Shown piece by piece: positions 26,480-34,240 of a stretch of DNA of 64,000 bases. The DNA comes from Desulfosporosinus acididurans (GTDB lineage: Bacteria; Bacillota; Desulfitobacteriia; Desulfitobacteriales; Desulfitobacteriaceae), in contig NZ_LDZY01000010.1 in the NCBI RefSeq assembly GCF_001029285.1, forward strand, positions 62,001 to 126,000, given 5' to 3'. A program made the position numbers and the translations under genes. Positions within the stretch are counted from its first letter, which is position 1, and each line of letters starts with the position of its first letter. The notes below the pieces were generated by a model that made no database searches, had not been told where the DNA came from, and saw nothing but the letters and a program-made list of their open reading frames with translations.

Positions 26480-26518
26480 GAGCCTTCCGTCACTTACGTG
26501 TCGTGAAGGCTCAATTTT
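26480..26518 (+). terminator. Terminator of the Gin-like gene
   Basis: GAGCCTTC pairs with GAAGGCTC, with partial pairing inside the loop, and AATTTT follows. It lies 85 bases after the stop codon of the Gin-like gene. Confidence 0.65.
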
Positions 26519-26570
26519 CAGATATCATTCATTATCTTATTGACAGTCCCAAGCCCCTGGTTTACACCGA

Positions 26571-26607
26571 AGCCTCGATGTTTAGTTTTACCTGAACGAA
26601 TTTACTC
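26571..26607 (-). repeat. Degenerate fragment of dispersed repeat at the mecA stop codon
   Basis: ACACCGAAGCCTCGATGTTTAG, followed by AACGAATTTACTC, matches the left half of the 27,906-27,998 copy with scattered substitutions. The last bases overlap the stop codon of mecA. Confidence 0.55.
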
Positions 26608-27204
26608 ATTCTCCTTTGGCTCAAGCTTATTAAAGGAATTATTGAGTACCTGCACTGCCTTTTCGGGAATAATAACCGTCCCATGTTCACCTAAGAAAGC
26701 GCTCGCAATGGCTACAATCTCCCCGTATTCATCGAGAACAGCTTCGGCCAAGAGTCTCTTCTTCCCTGCTCCCATCCGACTTAAGATAAGGTAATATTCA
26801 TCTTCAAACAGATAGAGGCTTGAACGCAATTGGTTAAATACAGGTAATCTTCCTACGGCAGAAACCACATCTTCGAAATCAGCAAAAACATAAACTAATT
26901 CCGTCACACGTCCCTTTACGGGTTTGCGTACAGCCTTTTCTTTGATCAACCCTTCCAGTTGTTCTTCTTGCTTCATAATGGTAATGACAAACTCATCATT
27001 GGTCGCCACAGTAGCCTGAATCCAAAAGGGTTGGTCTAAATTGAATTCAACTTCTTCTCTCGCTTGCGCAATAAGTTCCCAAAACAATTGTTCCGTTTTT
27101 GCTGATCGTTGAAACAAATCAGCCATCGTAATATCCCTGTCAGTTAATTCTGTCAAGGAGATAAAGATGCGGATGGTATGCTCATTAACTTTTTGTACAC
27201 GCAT
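26602..27204 (-). CDS. mecA: Adaptor protein MecA
   Basis: A 200-residue MecA-family adaptor. The N-terminal domain begins MRVQKVNEHTIRIFISLTELTDRDIT, as in Bacillus MecA, where it binds substrates. The C-terminal domain has VYVFADFEDVVSAVGRL and YYLILSRM, which bind the ClpC chaperone. MecA delivers proteins such as ComK to ClpCP in Bacillus. The target here is unknown because no ComK gene is in the window. The gene is monocistronic with a GGAGAG site. Its last codons touch a dispersed-repeat fragment. Confidence 0.9.
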   Translation of the reverse strand: MRVQKVNEHTIRIFISLTELTDRDITMADLFQRSAKTEQLFWELIAQAREEVEFNLDQPFWIQATVATNDEFVITIMKQEEQLEGLIKEKAVRKPVKGRVTELVYVFADFEDVVSAVGRLPVFNQLRSSLYLFEDEYYLILSRMGAGKKRLLAEAVLDEYGEIVAIASAFLGEHGTVIIPEKAVQVLNNSFNKLEPKENE

Positions 27205-27438
27205 ATCCCCACTCTCCTTTCCGCATCAAGTTCATACCCTATCTTATTCTCATTATATCATATTAAGCCAGTACTTTTTCAGTTAAAACCATAGATATTG
27301 ACGATCTTTATAAAACTTTAATATATTCAAAATATCAGTCATTAATCCCTAAAATTGTTTTCAGTCCTGGAAGTAGTCTTTCCTGGTTAAGGCTTGATCA
27401 ACCCCCCCTTGCTATCCAATTTTAAAGGAATTTTTACT

Positions 27439-27888
27439 TTAATGCAAACTTTTGAGAACCTCACAGCTCACAACATCTCTCCGCACGGGTAAAAACGTTA
27501 ATTTAACCTGGTCTTCAAGCTTAATCTGCTCATAAGACTTCTGATCAATATAAAAGGGCTGTTGTTTCTTGTTATCCCCAACTTCCAAAACATAAGCCCC
27601 TAATCTCGAGTCATATGCTTTGGCCATAACTGATCCTTGAATAACCCCTGGCTGCTTAAACCAGTCCGGCTGGGACAGTAATAACATTTCTGTATAAACA
27701 CCTAAGAATCCTGCCCAAATCAGAACTTTCAACCCAAACACTATAAAACCCAAGGCATCATGTTCAAACCGCCAGGTATACCTGAATTTCCAACCCAAAC
27801 GCCCAAGAACAAGCCCCCAGATCAAAAAAAGCCCGATCAGATCAGGCCAGGTCGCACTCCAAAGATAGCGATAATAAGCTGCCATCAT
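27439..27888 (-). CDS. Small membrane protein of unknown function
   Basis: 149 residues with two or three membrane helices in the first 75 (PDLIGLFLIWGLVLGRLGW, DALGFIVFGLKVLIWAGFLG) and a soluble C-terminal part rich in beta-strand (GAYVLEVGDNKKQQPFYID). An AGAGGG site precedes paired ATG codons, so the start may be either. No motif was recognised. The gene lies alone between mecA and a dispersed repeat. Confidence 0.65.
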   Translation of the reverse strand: MMAAYYRYLWSATWPDLIGLFLIWGLVLGRLGWKFRYTWRFEHDALGFIVFGLKVLIWAGFLGVYTEMLLLSQPDWFKQPGVIQGSVMAKAYDSRLGAYVLEVGDNKKQQPFYIDQKSYEQIKLEDQVKLTFLPVRRDVVSCEVLKSLH

Positions 27889-27905
27889 TTACCCTCTTTA
27901 AAAGT

Positions 27906-27998
27906 TTGTTTATCCAATCGTAAGACTCCCTCTTCTACAAGTGGGAGTGATTCCCACACCGAAGCCCTGATGTTCAGCTATAGCTTAACGAGTTCACT
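27906..27998 (-). repeat. Copy of dispersed two-hairpin repeat
   Basis: The plus strand shows TTATCCAATCGTAAGACTCCC, then a CTTCTACAAG hairpin with GTGGGAGTG, ACACCGAAGCCCTGATG, a GTTCAGCTATAGCTTAAC hairpin and GAGTTCACTT. Both ends match the copy at 62,181-62,272 in opposite orientation. It lies in the leader of the small membrane protein gene. Confidence 0.8.
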
Positions 27999-28084
27999 TG
28001 ATTTTAAAAATTGTTTTCTTTAAAGTCAATACAAATTAACATTTTGTTTAAGTAATTATCTTCCAATTTTAATAATTTGCTTCA

Positions 28085-28121
28085 AACCAAAAATAACCTC
28101 GCATAGAGGTTATTTTTGGTT
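28085..28121. terminator. Bidirectional terminator after the Ig-like surface protein
   Basis: Perfect 16-bp arms AACCAAAAATAACCTC and GAGGTTATTTTTGGTT surround a five-base loop. The right arm contains the first two bases of the complement of the stop codon, so the terminator starts at the end of the gene. Confidence 0.85.
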
Positions 28122-29406
28122 ATGATACAACAGAATTCATATCCAGGGTATAAGTATTACCTGAGCTGTCAATCACCTGGATCTCTATTTTTTTCCCTTT
28201 TAACGAGCTCAGTTTTGCACTGAAATTCCCATTTTTATCAGGTTTCACCGAGTTTAGCAATTTCGGAGTTGTCGGCAACGTATCGTAGATATTGACAACT
28301 GCATCAAGATTTACACTTCCGGCAATTACAGTAGTCGCAGCGTCAATTCCGCTTAAAACGCCTGATCCATCGTCTGTGAGCGGCGAGTTAAGCTGTAGTC
28401 CAAGTTTATTTATGGGATCCTCCACATTGACTGTCTCCAGCGGCGTGACCATTTGCCCGCTAGATACTGTCAACTTATAACTGTGTTTCTTGTATTCTGA
28501 ACTTTTCCCATCAACCACTAAAGTGTAAGTACCGGTAGGCAAATTAACCTTAAAATTCCCGTAGGAATCAGTAGTGGTACTCCAAGTAGTCGTGGAGTTC
28601 GATATGTTCACGGCTACAGGTGCAGGCCTGATTGACTGTAAGTTCAAATTGTCGGGCACAATACTACCGCCGATTGACCCTGATTTGCCCTTGTTTATCC
28701 CTTCTTCTGTGGGAATTACCAAGGACACCTTTTTGACCGACGATGACCCGTTTGTCGGCACTGTAATCTTTGACAATTTAACAGTTTCCGTCGTCAACAT
28801 ATTATTGACTAAACTTATATATTTTATGAAATAATCACCGCTTTGTTCTATAGAAAAGGTGAATTTTCCTGTTGAATAGTCATTGAAAGTCGGTGCCAAA
28901 GAGTTCCCTTCGGAATCAACCAAAGATAGGGCGCCCAAGCTATAGCCGGGTATAATCTGTTTAAGATCGTCAGTAACATCGACTTCAAGTGAAAGACCGC
29001 TCAAAGAGTCCACAGTGAAGGGAACAACAACCTGCTCGCCGAGTGGAGCACCTCCCATAGACATTATCCCATTGGTTATATATAAATAATAATCGTCTCC
29101 TGATTGGTATGGACCCGACGGTGTCACGACAGCAGAAAGAGCATCATCCGATAGTTTAACTGTTGTCGCAAATTTACTTTGCTTGCTGTCTGTTACATAT
29201 ATCGTCTTGCTATTAACACTTGAACTCAAAAGAGGTGTGTTAAAGGAAATTTTCCAAACCTTGTTGACATCATTGACTGTAACTGTAGGCCATATTTTAA
29301 AGCCTAAGGCAGATGCAGGTGAGGTGGCCGCTAATACTGATGAAGCTGGCTGAAGCAATAAAACAATTGTCAAAAAGCAAGCGATCCACCAAGTTCTTTT
29401 ATTCAC
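28120..29406 (-). CDS. Secreted Ig-like (SbsA/Big_5-type) surface protein
   Basis: 428 residues from GTG behind AGGAAGGATGG. A clear signal peptide (MNKRTWWIACFLTIVLLLQP, cleavage near AAT at 27-29) is present. An SbsA-type Ig-like domain follows (KVWKISFNTPLLSSSVNSKT, residues about 40-130), then several beta-sandwich modules including a carboxypeptidase-regulatory-like repeat (GNFKVNLPTGTYTLVVDGKS). No LPXTG or SLH anchor is seen. It probably sits in the cell envelope as an adhesive or structural protein, which is inferred from domain type. It is transcribed alone just downstream of the flagellar cluster. Confidence 0.75.
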   Translation of the reverse strand: MNKRTWWIACFLTIVLLLQPASSVLAATSPASALGFKIWPTVTVNDVNKVWKISFNTPLLSSSVNSKTIYVTDSKQSKFATTVKLSDDALSAVVTPSGPYQSGDDYYLYITNGIMSMGGAPLGEQVVVPFTVDSLSGLSLEVDVTDDLKQIIPGYSLGALSLVDSEGNSLAPTFNDYSTGKFTFSIEQSGDYFIKYISLVNNMLTTETVKLSKITVPTNGSSSVKKVSLVIPTEEGINKGKSGSIGGSIVPDNLNLQSIRPAPVAVNISNSTTTWSTTTDSYGNFKVNLPTGTYTLVVDGKSSEYKKHSYKLTVSSGQMVTPLETVNVEDPINKLGLQLNSPLTDDGSGVLSGIDAATTVIAGSVNLDAVVNIYDTLPTTPKLLNSVKPDKNGNFSAKLSSLKGKKIEIQVIDSSGNTYTLDMNSVVS

Positions 29407-29428
29407 GCTACCATCCTTCCTAATAATT

Positions 29429-30091
29429 CTACACTTTCCAATCTCTTCGATTCAACCCGGCCATTATTTTTTGGACATAGTTTTGAGTTTCTTTATAGGG
29501 CGGAATGCCCTGATACTTATCTACAGCACCGGAGCCGGCATTATAGGCAGCTAAAGCGAGGGGAATGTTCCCTTGATAATGATCCAGTAAGTTCTTCAAA
29601 AGATGGGTCCCCCCGTCCAAGTTTTGCAGCGGATCATAGGCATTCCCGACACCATAGGCTGCAGCAGTACCCGGCATGAGCTGCATTAAACCCTTAGCCC
29701 CTGCGGGTGACATAGCATGAGAATTAAATCCCGATTCTGCCTTGACAACCTGTTTTATAAGGTTTGAATCAACTCCATATTTTTGGGCCATGGAATTTAT
29801 GAGGTTATCGAGTGAACTGGGGCTTTTATTGACAGACTGAAGATCAGTGGAACTCTGATAATTCTGTATTGGAGATCCTCCAGATCCGGTCAATTCTTGA
29901 GAAAGAGTATTGAATCCTTGAAGATCTGCTGTTTCGCTTCCCATAGCAGCTTGGAGCAAGGAAGCAAAAAGCTGAGACCCGGAAGTTCCGCTGTTTCCAA
30001 GGTCATACAGCCCCTCATTCCCCTGCTGAGACTGCCAGGAAGCATTCAGCTGCTGAACTTGAAAGAGTAGAAGCATTTGGGCAATATTCAT
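29429..30091 (-). CDS. Lytic transglycosylase (SLT domain)
   Basis: 220 residues with a Gln/Ser-rich N-terminal 90 and an SLT domain at about 95-215. The catalytic glutamate is Glu119 in VVKAESGFNSHAMSP, followed by GAKGLMQLMPGTA and NIPLALAAYNAGSGAVDKY. It cuts peptidoglycan glycan strands. No signal peptide is seen, which is common for enzymes exported by the flagellar type III system. As the last gene of the motility cluster it could open the wall for rod assembly, an inference from position. Confidence 0.82.
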   Translation of the reverse strand: MNIAQMLLLFQVQQLNASWQSQQGNEGLYDLGNSGTSGSQLFASLLQAAMGSETADLQGFNTLSQELTGSGGSPIQNYQSSTDLQSVNKSPSSLDNLINSMAQKYGVDSNLIKQVVKAESGFNSHAMSPAGAKGLMQLMPGTAAAYGVGNAYDPLQNLDGGTHLLKNLLDHYQGNIPLALAAYNAGSGAVDKYQGIPPYKETQNYVQKIMAGLNRRDWKV

Positions 30092-30135
30092 TCCGATACC
30101 TCCTTTCCTGCCCCGATCCTAAGTCTAACCGGCGA

Positions 30136-30600
30136 TTATGACCGTAATTGACTAAGCCCTTCAACCTCGCCGCTGCGAAGAATCTCCTCGGGATTAAGTT
30201 GAATGACAATCCTGCCGGGGAGATTGGCAATACCACCAATGAAAGGGGCGTTCAATAGCGGAGGCGGTGGTGCGATATTCTCTAAAATTCGAACCTCCCG
30301 GACTTGATCGACGGCAAAACCAACATTCGCGCCATGAACCTCGGTAATTAAAGCAAAAGTATTGCGTTCCTCCTGCGGAATTTCCAAGTCCGCTTTATCC
30401 TTTGTTCCTCCGAAACTAAATCGCTCGTGCAGATCAATAATGGGGATGGCCTCGTCCCGCAGGTTGATCAAGCCGCAAACATAGGCAGGCGCCTGCGGAA
30501 TCGTCCGCATTTCTCCCAAGCGAGTAATTTCACGAATAATATCGATGGGCATGGCATATTCTTCTTCATTTAATTTAAAAATAACCACCTGAACTGGCAT
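30136..30600 (-). CDS. cheW: Chemotaxis coupling protein CheW (second copy)
   Basis: A 154-residue CheW domain protein. It has VQVVIFKLNEEEYAMPIDIIREI at the N-terminus and AYVCGLINLRDEAIPIIDLHERF with a charged insert after it. CheW links receptors to CheA. A second cheW is at 57,129-57,554 next to cheA. This copy is at the far end of the cluster behind the rod genes, and has an acidic insert (GGTKDKADLEIPQEERN) not seen in the other. It may serve a different receptor set. Confidence 0.9.
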   Translation of the reverse strand: MPVQVVIFKLNEEEYAMPIDIIREITRLGEMRTIPQAPAYVCGLINLRDEAIPIIDLHERFSFGGTKDKADLEIPQEERNTFALITEVHGANVGFAVDQVREVRILENIAPPPPLLNAPFIGGIANLPGRIVIQLNPEEILRSGEVEGLSQLRS

Positions 30601-30616
30601 GAATTCACCTTCTTAA

Positions 30617-31363
30617 CTAAATCTTCCCGACATCATTAACAGCCTTACTCAACATCTCATCTTGAGTCTGAATCACTTTTTGATTCGCTTCATAGGCTTT
30701 CATGACCGTCATCATTTGAACCATTTGTCCCGAAAGGTCAACGTTCGATGCTTCGATAGAACCCTGAAGCACTTGAGGGTTTGCAGACCCTTGAACCGCC
30801 TGAGAGGAGCTGTAAAGTGATTGTCCTTCACGAGTTAAGGCTGTTTCCGGAATATCAACAATCCGCAGGCGATCGACCACTTGCCCTTTATCATTAACAG
30901 TCCCATCGGCCGTAACGCTAAAATCAGGGCTAAGAGGACCAATAGAACCTTTTTGGCCCTGCACTGCATACCCATCAGGAGTCTGAAGCATTCCATTGGC
31001 ATTGAGCTTAAAATGACCGTTACGGGTATATCGTTCTCCTTGCGGCGTCTTAACCACAAAATATCCCGGCGAGGTTAAGGCTAAATCTGTCTTAAGGTCT
31101 GTCTTTTGTAGAGCACCCTGGGCATTCGACACAGAACCGCGGTCGACACTGACTCCTGTTACCATGGAACCGATTGGTGTAACTTCCGAACCCACGTTTC
31201 CAGAGTCTATACGGTCTGTAAGAATGGAGTCAAAAGCCCGATTGCTGGCCAGCTCCTCTTTATACCCTGGTGTCCTTACATTTGCAATATTATCGCCAAT
31301 AACTTCACTTTGGGTTTGAGTTGCCAACATTCCCAAAGCTGACGTATATAATCCTCGAATCAC
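30617..31363 (-). CDS. Flagellar rod protein, FlgF/FlgG family
   Basis: 248 residues from GTG behind GGGGAG. It has the rod/hook N-terminal motif MIRGLYTSALGMLATQTQSE with GDNIANVRTPGYKEE. The C-terminal motif is GSIEASNVDLSGQMVQMMTVMKAYEANQKV. Both terminal helices form the coiled-coil core of the axial structure, and the protein is exported without a cleaved signal. It may correspond to FlgF or to FlhO of Bacillus. The cluster carries a second, longer FlgG at 31,843-32,628. Confidence 0.85.
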   Translation of the reverse strand: MIRGLYTSALGMLATQTQSEVIGDNIANVRTPGYKEELASNRAFDSILTDRIDSGNVGSEVTPIGSMVTGVSVDRGSVSNAQGALQKTDLKTDLALTSPGYFVVKTPQGERYTRNGHFKLNANGMLQTPDGYAVQGQKGSIGPLSPDFSVTADGTVNDKGQVVDRLRIVDIPETALTREGQSLYSSSQAVQGSANPQVLQGSIEASNVDLSGQMVQMMTVMKAYEANQKVIQTQDEMLSKAVNDVGKI

Positions 31364-31432
31364 TCGACTCCCCGCCTTATTGATCCAAATTTAAACCCCA
31401 GTTTCTTTAATGAAGAGGGAATTTCCAAAAAC

Positions 31433-31837
31433 TTACTTTTGCTCAATAACCATCCGCAGCAATCCTAATTGAGAAGAGATCGTATGGGCGAGAGACTCAT
31501 AATAAAGGCCGTTTTCGGCGACATTGGACATTTCCTTATCAATATCCACATTGTTGCCGTCATTTCGTAATGACGTGGATTGATCTAGAACAACTCCATT
31601 ATTATCCGGCCCTAAGACACCGGAAAGGTGCTGGGGAAGAGTCTCTTTCATAGGCAATATTTCACCGTCTTTCCCTAATGCCGCCCCCAAAACCGTTTGA
31701 AAGTCTACATCAGAGCGTTTGAAATTTGGAGTATCAACATTGGCCACATTATTGGACAATACCTGTTGCCGTAAACTGGATGCCTCAAGGCCTTTTTGCA
31801 AAACACTTAAGACCGGCCCATCTAACCAACCAGACAT
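31433..31837 (-). CDS. flgB: Flagellar basal-body rod protein FlgB
   Basis: 134 residues with EASSLRQQVLSNNVANVDTPNFKR at the N-terminus and the FlgB-specific LRNDGNNVDIDKEMSNVAENGLYYESL at the C-terminus. FlgB is the first rod protein on the MS ring. In most genomes flgB is next to flgC and fliE. Here flgC and fliE are about 24 kb away (55,105-55,938) and flgB lies between two FlgG-type genes. Only five bases separate it from flgG. Confidence 0.88.
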   Translation of the reverse strand: MSGWLDGPVLSVLQKGLEASSLRQQVLSNNVANVDTPNFKRSDVDFQTVLGAALGKDGEILPMKETLPQHLSGVLGPDNNGVVLDQSTSLRNDGNNVDIDKEMSNVAENGLYYESLAHTISSQLGLLRMVIEQK

Positions 31838-31842
31838 TTTTC

Positions 31843-32628
31843 TTACCTCCTAATGGTATTGGCGATACCCCACATCTCATCTCCGTCGGAGATTAAACGG
31901 GCATTCAATTGGTAGGCCCGCTGGGCCTGGATTAGATCTGTCATCGAGGCGGCCAAATCTACATTGGATTGTTCCAGAGACTGGCCGCGAATCGTTCCTA
32001 AGGTGACGTTCCCCATGGTGTTCCCCGGCTGGCCAACCTGGGGTGCCCCGGAATTAACTGTTGCAGTATAGAGATTATCGGCATTTTTAGATAACCCTTC
32101 AGGGTTTTGAAAGCCTACAAGAGAAATCTGCCCGAAAGTCGTCTCTTTGCCCGCCACATCGCCCGATACTTTTCCCTTAGCTGAAACCTTTAAGTTTGTC
32201 ACTCCGGCAGGAATTTTGATGCTCGGTTGAAGCAGATTCCCTTGCATATCCGCAAACTGCCCCGAACCATCAACTTGAAAATTTCCCACCCGTGTATACG
32301 CTGTATTTCCATCTGCCGTCCTAACCTGAAAGAATCCCGCCCCATCAATGCCCAAATCCAAGGGACGATCTGTAGGAGAAAGCGTGCCTTGTTGGAAGTT
32401 GGTTCCGATGCCACTTGTCAGAACCCCGGCCCCAACCCCGGTAGTAATCGCTGTATTCCCGGTAAATTTGGGATTAGCCGTTTGCACTTGCGTCGACAAA
32501 GCCTCGGCGAAATCCACCTGACTCTCTTTATAGCCCAAGGTATTGACATTAGCAATATTATTTCCTATCGTATCCATCGCCAGCTGCTGCGCACGAATCC
32601 CCGCCGCACCAGTTCCTAATAGGCGCAT
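31843..32628 (-). CDS. flgG: Flagellar basal-body rod protein FlgG
   Basis: 261 residues beginning MRLLGTGAAGIRAQQLAMDT with GNNIANVNTLGYKESQVDFA. The C-terminal motif is GTIRGQSLEQSNVDLAASMTDLIQAQRAYQLNARL. This size and these termini match FlgG, the distal rod protein, exported by the flagellar secretion system. The gene follows flgE by about 85 bases and precedes flgB by five. Confidence 0.9.
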   Translation of the reverse strand: MRLLGTGAAGIRAQQLAMDTIGNNIANVNTLGYKESQVDFAEALSTQVQTANPKFTGNTAITTGVGAGVLTSGIGTNFQQGTLSPTDRPLDLGIDGAGFFQVRTADGNTAYTRVGNFQVDGSGQFADMQGNLLQPSIKIPAGVTNLKVSAKGKVSGDVAGKETTFGQISLVGFQNPEGLSKNADNLYTATVNSGAPQVGQPGNTMGNVTLGTIRGQSLEQSNVDLAASMTDLIQAQRAYQLNARLISDGDEMWGIANTIRR

Positions 32629-32712
32629 GAAGCAGCCCTCCGTAATTCTTAGAAGTAAATGCCTTCCGATCCAATATTTTAGCTCTTTGTTTTACCCCTT
32701 AATGGGCGAAGA

Positions 32713-33603
32713 TTAACTACGTTTGAGATCAATCAGTTCTTGCAAAAGGGTATCGGAAACGGTAATAACCCGAGAGTTAGCTTGAAATCCACGCTGAGCA
32801 GTGATCATATTGGTCATCTCTTGAGAAAGATTAACGTTGGACATCTCCAGAGCACCAGTCACTAAGGTAGTTCCTGAAGGATAATTACTGGAACCTCCGT
32901 TTCCGTACAGGGCAGGATTAGTAGTGTTAGTAGAATCCCCTGAATTGTTTGACGGTAAGTAATAGTTATTTCCTATGCTTGTCAATCCAGAAGGATTGGC
33001 AAACAAGGCAATTCCGATATTTCCTCCGTAACTCGTGTCTTCCGAACCATCAGACTTATAAGCGGTTACTTTTCCTGTAGAATCAATACCATAAGTATCA
33101 CCATCCGGAATTTGAATATACTTTGGACTAGCGGAAGTAGAACCCTGAGGTACTGTACTGCTTGCGTCTAGCACATACGCCCCAGTCGTGGAATCTACTA
33201 AGAACCCATCGGCATTAAATTTAAATGCGCCTGAGCGAGTATATACAATCTGATTACCATTCTGTAAAGCAAAGAATCCATTCCCTTGAATCATCATGTC
33301 TGTATCAACCCCAGTAGACTCATTACTTCCCTGTGACATATCTTGGTCAATCGCTCCCACCGTAGTCCCCAAACCTACCTGAATCGGATTTGTACCACCG
33401 GTATCTCCAATGGCAGGAGAACCTGCTGACGCCACATTTGGCGCGCCTGCACCTCTAATAGATTGGCTCAAAGCTGTAGCAAAGTCCACCCGACTGCTCT
33501 TAAACCCCGTAGTATTAACATTGGCAATATTATTTCCAATAACATCCATATCTGTTTGATGGGCTTTTAACCCGGAAACTGCTGAATAAAGCGAACGCAT
33601 CAT
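32713..33603 (-). CDS. flgE: Flagellar hook protein FlgE (short form)
   Basis: 296 residues with MMRSLYSAVSGLKAHQTDMDVIGNNIAN at the start and GALEMSNVNLSQEMTNMITAQRGFQANSRV at the end. The middle is a Gly/Ser/Thr-rich region with FALQNGNQIVYTRSGAFKF. Hook proteins usually have 350-450 residues, so the surface domains here are reduced. It follows flgD and precedes flgG, the normal hook position. Identification as hook rather than rod rests on the flgD neighbour and the central domain. Confidence 0.8.
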   Translation of the reverse strand: MMRSLYSAVSGLKAHQTDMDVIGNNIANVNTTGFKSSRVDFATALSQSIRGAGAPNVASAGSPAIGDTGGTNPIQVGLGTTVGAIDQDMSQGSNESTGVDTDMMIQGNGFFALQNGNQIVYTRSGAFKFNADGFLVDSTTGAYVLDASSTVPQGSTSASPKYIQIPDGDTYGIDSTGKVTAYKSDGSEDTSYGGNIGIALFANPSGLTSIGNNYYLPSNNSGDSTNTTNPALYGNGGSSNYPSGTTLVTGALEMSNVNLSQEMTNMITAQRGFQANSRVITVSDTLLQELIDLKRS

Positions 33604-33703
33604 GGCCGTATTTCCTCCTTTTTATGTTTCCCGTTCGAAATGTAAATCCTATCCTTTAAATAATGACTTCTTTTGACTAAGTACCAGAAACGAATATAGT
33701 TTC

Positions 33704-34225
33704 TTAATTAGTAGTTTTGCTTGTATTCGATGGATCAGTTGAATTTGTTGTATTCGATGCAGAGGAAGCATCCTGAACCTGCGTAATCATACTCATATCC
33801 AAATCCGCGAGTGTTCCGTCGGACTCACGAACTTCCAGCATAGGATTTCCGTCAGACCACTTTACCAATTCAACCGTACCGGAAATAGTTGTTTTACCAT
33901 CTTTATCCAGGCCGCTCACCGATTTGCCGATCATCGCAGCTCCTTGCGAAAGTAAGGATTGTTGATAGTATTCCGAAAAGGTTTGATTCAACGTATTCAT
34001 AGCTGTAGCAACATTAGTCATCTGCTGCAGAGCACTAAACTGTGCCAATTGAGCAACAGATTGTGTATTATCCATCGGACTCGTAGGATCTTGATTTTCC
34101 ATCTCGGTTACAAGTAAATCGAGAAAATCATTTTCTCCGAGGGATGCATTGCTGTTAGTACTGTTTGTACTGTTTGTACTGTTTGTACTGTTTGTGGAAT
34201 TAGTCGTATCAATTGCAGTACTCAA
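33704..34225 (-). CDS. flgD: Flagellar hook-capping protein FlgD
   Basis: 173 residues from TTG behind GGGGAGG. An unusual N-terminal NST repeat (about residues 8-25) precedes the FlgD core ENDFLDLLVTEMENQDPTSPMDNTQSVAQLAQFS. The second half has ALIGKSV-type GAAMIGKSVSGLDKDGKT. FlgD caps the growing hook and is exported early. It lies between fliK and flgE, as expected. The low-complexity leader may be an export signal or linker. Confidence 0.92.
   Translation of the reverse strand: MSTAIDTTNSTNSTNSTNSTNSTNSNASLGENDFLDLLVTEMENQDPTSPMDNTQSVAQLAQFSALQQMTNVATAMNTLNQTFSEYYQQSLLSQGAAMIGKSVSGLDKDGKTTISGTVELVKWSDGNPMLEVRESDGTLADLDMSMITQVQDASSASNTTNSTDPSNTSKTTN
34140..34205 (-). repeat. 9-bp coding microsatellite in flgD
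   Basis: Four adjacent near-identical 9-bp units (AACAGTACA on the minus strand) encode Asn-Ser-Thr repeats near the FlgD N-terminus, with less regular NST codons around them. Copy-number slippage in multiples of nine keeps the frame. Confidence 0.8.
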
Positions 34226-34240
34226 AGAACATACCTCCCC

